DNA of 64,000 nucleotides from Chryseobacterium sp. BLS98 (GTDB lineage Bacteria > Bacteroidota > Bacteroidia > Flavobacteriales > Weeksellaceae), in assembly GCF_001045445.1 (NCBI RefSeq), contig NZ_LFNF01000001.1, forward strand, positions 558,001 through 622,000, written 5' to 3'. The notes under the pieces were generated by a model, which worked only from the letters and a program-made list of their open reading frames with translations, was not told where the DNA came from and did no database searches. Below are positions 26,867 to 35,071 of the stretch, piece after piece. Position numbers and translations under genes: made by a program. The stretch's first letter is position 1. Each line of letters opens with the position of its first letter.

Positions 26867-29119
26867 ATGAATAAATCTTTACTGTCGTACATTTCCCTCT
26901 TTCTGCTTTTTTTGTCAGGAGGAGTGTTTTCTCAAACCTATCAGTTAACCGGAAATCCCATCAGTACTACCGGCTGGTCAATGGTTGCTCCAACCCAGGT
27001 AATGGGTGATTTTGTCCAGCTCACCCCGGACACCAATAACCAGTCGGGATCAATCCGGCTTAATGATCAGATCAATTTAAAATACTGTGATAAATGGAGA
27101 GTTGAATTCGATTTCAGAATGGATTCTAATCAAACTTCTAACGGAGACGGGCTTGCATTTTGGTATCTTGCCAATCCACCCGTTGCCAGTGTATTAGGCT
27201 CCGGTCTTGGTGTTTCCCAAAATGCAGTTGGCCTTATTGTAGGATTTGATACCTACAATAACACAACCGGCGCCACAATGAGCAAAGTACATGTTGCTTA
27301 CGGACAGGTTGCCAACACAACAGATACTAACAATATAGAATTTTTTAATACTGCCGGAAGCTCTTTTCACTCACCGGACCTGAATACAACGCAGCCTTTT
27401 CAAGGGACAACATACAAACATGTTGAAGTAACAGCACAGGTAGATCCGGCAAACCCTATCAATTGGATCATAAAAATAACACTTGACGGTACGACAATTT
27501 GTAATCAGTCTTTTGCTCCTTCGGGTGCTGCCGCCGCAATGACTATCGGATATTTTGGATTTTCAGCTTCTACAGGAGCAGCAAGATCAAGACACTCCAT
27601 TAAAAATGTAAAAATTTACACGGATAAAGTTCCTATTCTGCAAAATACAGCAACCCAATCTTTCTGCCCAAATCCAACTACAGGATTCGGATCTGTTAAT
27701 TTAACTACTTTTAATTCCCAGTTTGTAAGCAATCCTTCAAACTATACATTCACTTACCTTCAGGGTTCTACACCAATTACGAATCCTACGAATTTTCAGT
27801 TCAATGCAAATACTACTGTTACGGTAATTGTAAAAGACAATGCAGGAATATTATGCGATAATCCGGATGGAAAAATACTATTGGTTCTTGCCCCACTTAC
27901 CCTCACCGACAAAACTTTAACGACATGCAACAATAATAAAGCAGGAACAGGGATATTCAACCTTAATTCCGCTGCTGTAACAGATGTTGTAGGGGCTACC
28001 AGAAAATATTACAAAACATTGAATGATCTGAATACCAACACTAACGAAATTGCAAATCCTGGCACATACACTTCTGCACCCGGAGAAGTCTACGTAAAAG
28101 TTACAACTCCACAGGGCTGTACCGGTACTGCAAAAATTACATTAACATTTTTCCCTGAAACCCCGGTAAAAGAAGCCACATTACAATCATGCTTCCTGCA
28201 GAATAATATTACAAGCGCTGTATTTGACCTTACTTCTGCCAATGTAACCACATTAACCAGCGGTTTTACAAAGAAATATTATACAAGTGTGGCAGATGCC
28301 TTAAGCGGATCCAATGAAATTGTTAATCCCTCTCAATATTTGTCCGTAAGCACTGCCATCTATATAAAGGTAACAGATGCTAACGGATGTTTCGGTATAG
28401 CAAAAGTGAATCTTATAGTGCTGCCACCGGTAATATCTTCTGTTTTAAAGGATAAAATAATCTGCATCGACGGCAGAACCGATCTGGATGCAGGCCCAGG
28501 CTTTGATGGGTATGAATGGAGTACAGGAGCTACTACACCTTCTATTCAGGGTGTAGGTGTAGGACTTTATTGGGTAAAGCTGAAAACAGGAAACTGTATT
28601 GCACTGCAGATGGTAAAAGTGATCGCCTCTGCAAATCCTGTGATTACAAGTATTGATATTAACAACACAACAGTAACCGTTAATGTTTCGGGAGGTACTC
28701 CACCTTATAAATATTCGTTAAACGGAATCGACTGGCAGGATTCAAATACATTTACAGGACTTCACAGAGGAGAGGCCAGGGTTTTCGTTAAAGACTTCTA
28801 CAACTGTTCACCTGTTGAAGTTCAGATTACCGTACCTAACCTGATTAATGCCATTACACCAAACAGCGACAACGTGAATGACTTTATTGACTATTCTGCA
28901 CTGGCATACAAGAAGAACCTTGTTTTCATAGTATATGACAGATATGGTAATAAACTTTATGAAGCCAATAAACTGAGAGACTTTAAATGGGACGGAACTG
29001 CATCCGGCAAAAAAGTCCTTACAGGAACTTACTGGTATTCGATTTCATGGAATGAAAATGATAAAAACAATACACCTACGAAATATTCAGGCTGGGTATT
29101 GGTAAAAAACAGAGAATAA
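26867..29119 (+). CDS. T9SS type B protein with L-type lectin domain, quartet member 3
   Basis: 750 residues. After the signal peptide (1-22) an L-type (legume-like) lectin domain spans about 24-250, with DGLAFWYLANPP and LIVGFDTYNN, so carbohydrate binding is likely. Ig-like repeats and a WSTGATTP repeat follow, then a type B sorting domain (NLINAITPNSDNVND to WVLVKNRE). The N half matches the gene at 29370 and the sorting domain matches the gene at 22236. A TATATTTACAG element, also found before the 29370 gene, lies 36 bases before the ATG. Probable surface lectin or adhesin. Confidence 0.88.
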   Translation: MNKSLLSYISLFLLFLSGGVFSQTYQLTGNPISTTGWSMVAPTQVMGDFVQLTPDTNNQSGSIRLNDQINLKYCDKWRVEFDFRMDSNQTSNGDGLAFWYLANPPVASVLGSGLGVSQNAVGLIVGFDTYNNTTGATMSKVHVAYGQVANTTDTNNIEFFNTAGSSFHSPDLNTTQPFQGTTYKHVEVTAQVDPANPINWIIKITLDGTTICNQSFAPSGAAAAMTIGYFGFSASTGAARSRHSIKNVKIYTDKVPILQNTATQSFCPNPTTGFGSVNLTTFNSQFVSNPSNYTFTYLQGSTPITNPTNFQFNANTTVTVIVKDNAGILCDNPDGKILLVLAPLTLTDKTLTTCNNNKAGTGIFNLNSAAVTDVVGATRKYYKTLNDLNTNTNEIANPGTYTSAPGEVYVKVTTPQGCTGTAKITLTFFPETPVKEATLQSCFLQNNITSAVFDLTSANVTTLTSGFTKKYYTSVADALSGSNEIVNPSQYLSVSTAIYIKVTDANGCFGIAKVNLIVLPPVISSVLKDKIICIDGRTDLDAGPGFDGYEWSTGATTPSIQGVGVGLYWVKLKTGNCIALQMVKVIASANPVITSIDINNTTVTVNVSGGTPPYKYSLNGIDWQDSNTFTGLHRGEARVFVKDFYNCSPVEVQITVPNLINAITPNSDNVNDFIDYSALAYKKNLVFIVYDRYGNKLYEANKLRDFKWDGTASGKKVLTGTYWYSISWNENDKNNTPTKYSGWVLVKNRE

Positions 29120-29135
29120 TGGGTTTATCATACAA

Positions 29136-29164
29136 AATCACTCCTTCATCGGAGTGATTTTTTT
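29136..29164 (+). terminator. Terminator after quartet gene 3
   Basis: AATCACTCC pairs with GGAGTGATT around TTCATC, followed by a T run. Confidence 0.87.
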
Positions 29165-29369
29165 AATAGGATTGAGCTTTCGGAATAAAGACTTATCATA
29201 TCTTAACTTAACAAATAAAATATATTTTATTTTTAATCATTTCTTATAAATTTTAAAAATTACTTGTAAAATTGACAATTTTTACTAATCATTTGACAAT
29301 TATACATTATATCCAAGAGAATAAAATAAATATATTTACAGGAATAACCTCAAAAACTAATCGCTTCAT

Positions 29370-31631
29370 ATGAAAAGAAAACTACTCCTTTATTATTTAA
29401 CTATTTTTCTATGCTTTTCAGGACAGCTGTTTTCTCAAACTTATCAGCTTGCAGGAAACCCGGTAAATACTACGGGCTGGGACCTTGTTTCGAATGCAGC
29501 CGTAGATACTGACTTTGTAAGGCTTACCACAGATAACGGTAATCTGTATGGCGCTATAAAGCTGGCCACTCCTATCACATTAAGCTACTGCGACAAATGG
29601 AAGGTAGAATTTGACTTTAGAATCGATGGGAACGGAACAGCACAGTTCGGAAGAGGAGACGGGTTTACATTTTGGTATCTTGCCAATCCTCCAACTGGAT
29701 TTGTATCCGGCGGCGGGCTTGGAATTCCCGGAAACGCATCCGGACTAATGGTAGGATTTGATATCTTCAACAATACTACGGAAGGACAGATGAGTAAAAT
29801 ACATTTACTCTATGGAACCAATAATACTGCCGGAAACAATATTGAATACAACACTACTCCAGGCAGCACATTTCACTCTCCCGACCTTATCACCACTCAG
29901 CCTTTTGTAGGACCAACCTTCAAACATGTAGAGGTAAATGGAGAAACAGACCTTACCAATCCTACCAACTGGATTATAAAAATCAAACTGGACGGAGTCC
30001 TTATTGTTGACCAGTCCTTTGCCCCTTCCGGCGGAGCAATAGGAATGAGCCAGGGATATTTCGGATTCTCCGCAGCTACAGGAGGCGCCAGCGCAAGGCA
30101 TTCTATCAAAAACGTAAAAGTTTTTGTAGATAAAGTTCCGATTCTGAATGCTACGGTAACTCCGTTTGTATGTACCAATCCGGCAACAGGAACAGGAACT
30201 GTAGATTTAACTTCCTTCAATGCACAATTCGTTAACAACCCTGCCAATTATATATTTACCTATTACATTTTAGGAAGTTCAACACCTATTGCCAATCCTG
30301 CCAATTTTGCCTATTCCGGAAACACAACTATTAAAGTGGTCATTAAAGATCCAACCTCCACGCTCTGTGACAATGGAGACGGAGTCATACAACTGAATCC
30401 AACCCCGTTTGCAGCAACCGATGCCTCACTTACAGGTTGTAATAACAATAATGCAGGTACCGCAACATTTGATCTTACCACGGCAGCATTAACAACAGTA
30501 CCAGGCTGTACTATGGAGTTTTACAATACAATGGCAGAACTGAATGCCGGAATCAACCAGATTCCCAATCCTACAGCCTATGCTTCAGGAGCTGCCATAC
30601 TATTCGCAAAAGTGACCACGCCACAGGGCTGTGTAAGTGTAGCCAAAGTTACCTTAAACCTTAACCCGGTTGTAACGGTAACTGATACATCTTTAAGATC
30701 ATGCTTCCTTGAAACCAATCCTTCTCTGGGAACATTTAACCTAAGCAATGCTACAGTAACCACTCTGACAGGTGCTACTAAAAAATATTATCCTTCATTA
30801 TCAGATGCGGTAAACGGAACCAATGAAATTTTAAGCTTCCTGACTTATACTGCTCCATCGGGGGTAGTTTATGTAAAAGTATTCAATGCACAGGGATGTT
30901 ATTCAATCGCAAAGGTAACATTGACGGTACTTTCCCCGGTTTATTCAAGCGTACTTAAAGATAAGATTATCTGTATTGAAGATAAAACCACTCTGGACGC
31001 AGGTCCAGGTTTCAACGGCTATGAGTGGAGCACAGGAGCTACCACCCAATCTATCACCAATGTAGGTGTAGGAACCTATTGGGTGAAGCTGAAGACCGGA
31101 GACTGTATCACATTACAGAATGTAAAAGTATATGCTTCAGAGCAGCCTGTAGTGACCAACATCGATATTTCAGGCAGCACAGTGACTGTGTTCGTGAATG
31201 GAGGAACGCCACCTTACCAGTATTCAATGGACAATATCCAGTGGCAGGATTCCAATATATTTAACAATGTACCGCGAGGTGAAACCAAAATATATGTAAA
31301 GGACAGCTACGATTGTGAACCTATCCAGATTAATATTACCGTTCCTAACCTTATCAACGTGATTACTCCAAATGGGGACGGCGTAAACGATGCCATTGAT
31401 TATTCAGCACTTTCCAATAAAAAGAATCTGGAAATCGGAATTTTCGACCGGTATGGCTATAAGCTTTTCCAGGCTGATAAATCCAACAGGTACGTATGGG
31501 ATGGCACCACCAATGGAAGCAAAAAAGTTCCTACAGGAAATTACTGGTATTCTATCACCTGGAATGAAAACAACAGCAAGAATACCCCTATTAAATTCTC
31601 AGGCTGGATTATGGTGAAGAATAGAGAATAA
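29370..31631 (+). CDS. T9SS type B protein with L-type lectin domain, quartet member 4
   Basis: 753 residues. After the signal peptide comes an L-type lectin domain (about 25-255) with DGFTFWYLANPP and LMVGFDIFNN, closely related to the gene at 26867. The middle and C-terminal part, from TDTSLRSCFLETN to the type B sorting domain ending WIMVKNRE, is almost the same as in the gene at 19995. It therefore combines the N half of one neighbour with the C half of a more distant one. TATATTTACAG lies 39 bases before the ATG. Likely surface lectin; ligand unknown. Confidence 0.88.
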   Translation: MKRKLLLYYLTIFLCFSGQLFSQTYQLAGNPVNTTGWDLVSNAAVDTDFVRLTTDNGNLYGAIKLATPITLSYCDKWKVEFDFRIDGNGTAQFGRGDGFTFWYLANPPTGFVSGGGLGIPGNASGLMVGFDIFNNTTEGQMSKIHLLYGTNNTAGNNIEYNTTPGSTFHSPDLITTQPFVGPTFKHVEVNGETDLTNPTNWIIKIKLDGVLIVDQSFAPSGGAIGMSQGYFGFSAATGGASARHSIKNVKVFVDKVPILNATVTPFVCTNPATGTGTVDLTSFNAQFVNNPANYIFTYYILGSSTPIANPANFAYSGNTTIKVVIKDPTSTLCDNGDGVIQLNPTPFAATDASLTGCNNNNAGTATFDLTTAALTTVPGCTMEFYNTMAELNAGINQIPNPTAYASGAAILFAKVTTPQGCVSVAKVTLNLNPVVTVTDTSLRSCFLETNPSLGTFNLSNATVTTLTGATKKYYPSLSDAVNGTNEILSFLTYTAPSGVVYVKVFNAQGCYSIAKVTLTVLSPVYSSVLKDKIICIEDKTTLDAGPGFNGYEWSTGATTQSITNVGVGTYWVKLKTGDCITLQNVKVYASEQPVVTNIDISGSTVTVFVNGGTPPYQYSMDNIQWQDSNIFNNVPRGETKIYVKDSYDCEPIQINITVPNLINVITPNGDGVNDAIDYSALSNKKNLEIGIFDRYGYKLFQADKSNRYVWDGTTNGSKKVPTGNYWYSITWNENNSKNTPIKFSGWIMVKNRE
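30681..31154 (+). repeat. Long repeat shared with 21186-21659, copy 2
   Basis: 158 encoded residues with 4 differences from copy 1. The flanking N-terminal halves of the two genes are unrelated. Confidence 0.9.
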
Positions 31632-31662
31632 GATTAAAATTGATTATTTTTTTAATACCCGG

Positions 31663-31693
31663 GATCACTTCAAATTTGAAGTGATCTTTTTTT
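31663..31693 (+). terminator. Terminator after quartet gene 4
   Basis: A perfect 24-base palindrome, GATCACTTCAAA followed directly by its complement TTTGAAGTGATC, then a long T run. Confidence 0.88.
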
Positions 31694-31760
31694 GTTTTCT
31701 TACAAGGAGATATTTCATTATAAACCCACTTTATTCATATTCAATTCTTAAATTTGTCCT

Positions 31761-32387
31761 ATGAATTATTTGGAAGCTTTAAGCAGAAGATATTCTGTGA
31801 AAAAATTTAATCATGAGATTATTCCTCAGGATATCCTTCATAATATTCTTGAATCGGGGAAGCTTTCCGCCAGCTCACTTGGGCTTCAGCCCTATAAAAT
31901 ACTGGTTGTGGAAAGTGAGACCATGAAACAAAAATTAATTCCGGCTTTCTATAATCCGTCTCAGATTTCTACCTGCTCACACCTTATTGTTATTATTTCA
32001 AAGAAAACAATTGAGGAAAATTATATTCATGGCTATTTTAATCACATTTCTGAAGTAAGGGAAACTCCTGTTGAAAAGTTGGATTTGTTCAGAAAAAGCA
32101 TTAACCAGCATATCACTCAAAAAACACAGGAGGAGATTTTCAACTGGGCCGAAAAGCAATCCTATATAGTACTGGCCAATCTGATGTATGCCGCCGCTAT
32201 TGAAAATATAGATTCATGTCCTATGGAAGGTTTCCGCCATGATTTGATGGAAGAGATTCTCCACATCAATCCGGAGACAGAAAAAGTGACTGTAACCCTG
32301 GCTTTAGGCTACCGTTCCGAGGAAGACCATTTCCAGCACATGAAAAAAGTAAGAAAACCAAACGAAAAATTGTTTAAATTTATTTAA
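31761..32387 (+). CDS. Nitroreductase-family NAD(P)H-dependent oxidoreductase
   Basis: 208 residues of the FMN-dependent nitroreductase family (NfsB-like). N-terminal motif RRYSVKKF and SASSLGLQPYK bind FMN. IDSCPMEGF and ALGYRSEED are the usual late motifs. It is cytoplasmic and probably reduces quinones or nitro compounds with NAD(P)H. It ends 30 bases before nadB and could share its transcript, though a link to NAD synthesis is only positional. Confidence 0.9.
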   Translation: MNYLEALSRRYSVKKFNHEIIPQDILHNILESGKLSASSLGLQPYKILVVESETMKQKLIPAFYNPSQISTCSHLIVIISKKTIEENYIHGYFNHISEVRETPVEKLDLFRKSINQHITQKTQEEIFNWAEKQSYIVLANLMYAAAIENIDSCPMEGFRHDLMEEILHINPETEKVTVTLALGYRSEEDHFQHMKKVRKPNEKLFKFI

Positions 32388-32417
32388 TATTTAAATGATC
32401 GTACCTAAAGCAAGCAT

Positions 32418-33989
32418 ATGATAAAAGCGGATGTATTAGTAATTGGTTCCGGCATCTCGGGACTTTCTTATGCCATTAAAGTTTCTGAACAGCTCCCTGA
32501 TGCCAAGATCATCATCGTAACCAAATCTGATGAAGACGAAAGCAATACCAAATATGCACAGGGCGGACTGGCTGTAGTCACCGATTTTAAAAATGATAAT
32601 TTCGAAAAACATATCGAAGATACCATGCGTGCCGGAGACGGTGAAAACAAACGCGATGTTGTAGAAATGGTGGTAAGGGAAGCTCCTACAAGATTTAATG
32701 AAATTGTAGAATGGGGCGCCAATTTCGACATGAAAAACGGAGAATTTGCTTTGGGAAGAGAGGGCGGCCATACCGAAAACAGGATCGTCCATCATAAAGA
32801 CATTACCGGATTTGAGATTGAAAGAGCCCTTCTGGCAACAGCCAACAGCAGTCCGAATATTGAAATCCTCGATCATCATTACGTTATTGATATCATTACC
32901 CAGCACCACGTACCGGGAAAAGAAGTAAGTGAAGGCGAAATTAACTGCTATGGAGCCTATATTTTAGATGAAAAATCAAAAATCATCAAAAAAATTACTT
33001 CCAAAATAACTTTGGTTGCTACAGGTGGAGCGGGACATGTTTACAAAAACACCACCAACCCTACTATTGCTACCGGTGACGGCATTGCCTTTGTTGCCAG
33101 AGCAAAAGGAAAGGTTTCCAATATGCAGTATTACCAGTTCCATCCCACAGCTTTATACAGCAAACTGGATGGAATGTTGTTTTTAATTTCAGAAGCCGTT
33201 CGTGGAGACGGCGCCAAATTAAGAACCAAAAGATGTGAAAAATTTATGCACAAGTATGATGAGCGTGAAGAATTAGCCTCAAGAGACATTGTTGCAAGAG
33301 CCATCGACGCTGAAATGAAAATTACCGGAGACGAGTTTGTCGGGTTAGATTGCAAGGAAATGAACCATGAAAAATTCTTAGAACATTTTCCCAATATTTA
33401 TAAAAAATGTAAAGACGAAGGAATTGATCCTTTCACTCAATTGATTCCTGTGGTTCCAGCCTGCCATTATCTGATGGGCGGCATTGAAGTGGACAGGGAC
33501 GGACAGTCTTCTATAAAAAATCTTTTTGCAGTGGGAGAATGTACCAATTCAGGATTACATGGAGCCAACAGACTTGCGTCAAACTCTTTACTTGAAGGCT
33601 TGGTTTTCGGACATAATGCAGCTATAAAAACAGTTGACCTTCTCAATAAAAATAATTTTAATTTCGATGATCTAAAAGCTGTTCCCGAATGGAATGAAGA
33701 AGGAATGAAGATCATGGATGAAATGGTGATTGTAAGTTACCTCAGAAAGCAGCTCCAGGAAATGATGAGTGATCTGGTAGGAATTGTTAGAAGCAACAGA
33801 CGTCTGAATATGGCACTGCAGAAACACCAGGAAATTGCTGCAGCAGTTGATGAGATCTATCACTACTCTATTCTGTCTCCTCAATTATCCGAATTAAGAA
33901 ACCTGACAACCGTTGCCCACCTCATTATTACTCAGTCTATGGAAATGACAGAAAATAAGGGAGCATTTTATAATAAAGATTTGGTTTAA
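32418..33989 (+). CDS. nadB: L-aspartate oxidase
   Basis: First step of de novo NAD synthesis: oxidises L-aspartate to iminoaspartate with FAD. 523 residues, with the FAD-binding GSGISGLSYAIK at 10-21, KYAQGGLAVV, REGGHTENRIVHHKD, the active-site region QFHPTALY, ACHYLMGGIEVD, and the C-terminal FAD motif GLHGANRLASNSLLEGLVFG. It is cytoplasmic. nadC follows after 12 bases, so they form an operon. nadA, whose product normally works with NadB, is not in the window. Confidence 0.96.
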   Translation: MIKADVLVIGSGISGLSYAIKVSEQLPDAKIIIVTKSDEDESNTKYAQGGLAVVTDFKNDNFEKHIEDTMRAGDGENKRDVVEMVVREAPTRFNEIVEWGANFDMKNGEFALGREGGHTENRIVHHKDITGFEIERALLATANSSPNIEILDHHYVIDIITQHHVPGKEVSEGEINCYGAYILDEKSKIIKKITSKITLVATGGAGHVYKNTTNPTIATGDGIAFVARAKGKVSNMQYYQFHPTALYSKLDGMLFLISEAVRGDGAKLRTKRCEKFMHKYDEREELASRDIVARAIDAEMKITGDEFVGLDCKEMNHEKFLEHFPNIYKKCKDEGIDPFTQLIPVVPACHYLMGGIEVDRDGQSSIKNLFAVGECTNSGLHGANRLASNSLLEGLVFGHNAAIKTVDLLNKNNFNFDDLKAVPEWNEEGMKIMDEMVIVSYLRKQLQEMMSDLVGIVRSNRRLNMALQKHQEIAAAVDEIYHYSILSPQLSELRNLTTVAHLIITQSMEMTENKGAFYNKDLV

Positions 33990-34001
33990 AAGCAAAATAT
34001 A

Positions 34002-34862
34002 ATGAAAAGACCAGCATACGCCACAGATAAAGTATTAAAAACATTCATCAAAAACGCCTTGGAAGAAGACATTCAGGATGGTGACCACTCTACTCTTTCC
34101 ACAATCCCAAAGGATTTGAAGCAGAGTGCCAAACTTCTGGTAAAGCAGGACTGTATTTTAGCAGGCGTTGAGCTGGCGGAAATTATTTTTAAAACCTTTG
34201 ATAAGGATTTGAAAATTGAAACTTTCATTAAAGACGGGCAGGCTGCCAAAATAGGCGATGTCGCATTGATTGTAACGGGAAGCGCAAGATCAATTCTATC
34301 AACAGAAAGACTTGTCCTGAACTGTATGCAGAGAATGAGCGGAATCTCAACCCTTACTCATGACTGGGATTCCAGACTTGTAGGAACCAAAACAAAGCTT
34401 TTAGATACTAGAAAAACAACTCCAAATTTCAGAGTTTGTGAAAAATGGGCTGTTGCCATAGGCGGTGGAACTAACCATAGATATGGACTGTATGATATGA
34501 TTATGCTGAAAGACAATCACATCGATTATAACGGAAGCATTACCAACGCCGTTAAAATGGCAAAAGATTATATCAAGACCAACAAGAAAAAACTAAAAAT
34601 TGAAGTTGAAACGAGAAATCTGGAGGAAGTTAAGGAAGCCATTAAAGCCAAAGTAGACAGGATCATGCTCGACAATATGAATGTTGCTATGATGAAGCAG
34701 GCCGTAGAAATGATCAATGGATCATGTGAGTCTGAAGCTTCAGGTGGAATCACCCGTGATATGTTAAAAGAAATTGCGTCAACAGGGGTTACTTATATCT
34801 CTGCTGGAGCCCTTACCCACTCAGCTGAAAATATCGATTTGAGTCTCAAAGCTGTGAAATAG
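34002..34862 (+). CDS. nadC: Nicotinate-nucleotide diphosphorylase (quinolinate phosphoribosyltransferase)
   Basis: Converts quinolinate and PRPP into nicotinate mononucleotide. 286 residues, with the family motifs EEDIQDGDHSTLS, RMSGISTLT, the substrate-binding LLDTRKTTPNFR, GGGTNHRYGLYDMIMLKDNH and ASGGITRDML. All appear intact. It sits directly behind nadB, as expected for the NAD pathway. Confidence 0.96.
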   Translation: MKRPAYATDKVLKTFIKNALEEDIQDGDHSTLSTIPKDLKQSAKLLVKQDCILAGVELAEIIFKTFDKDLKIETFIKDGQAAKIGDVALIVTGSARSILSTERLVLNCMQRMSGISTLTHDWDSRLVGTKTKLLDTRKTTPNFRVCEKWAVAIGGGTNHRYGLYDMIMLKDNHIDYNGSITNAVKMAKDYIKTNKKKLKIEVETRNLEEVKEAIKAKVDRIMLDNMNVAMMKQAVEMINGSCESEASGGITRDMLKEIASTGVTYISAGALTHSAENIDLSLKAVK

Positions 34863-35071
34863 CGTTATATTTTTAATAAAAACAGCACCTGTTTGTTAAA
34901 AACTCAATAATATGATTTTCTTCATGTGAAAATCCATATATTATTCATTACATTGAAAATCAGCAAGTTGAATCTTATTAAGATTGAATAAAAATTAACA
35001 TACAGTTAATATTAGTTAAATTTTATTTCGCGAATTTTGCAGAAAATTAAATCTAACTATTACTAACGATT

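Noticed and set aside
34914..34934. GATTTTC...GAAAATC as terminator of nadC.
   Set aside because: Only seven AT-rich pairs and no T run; support is too weak.
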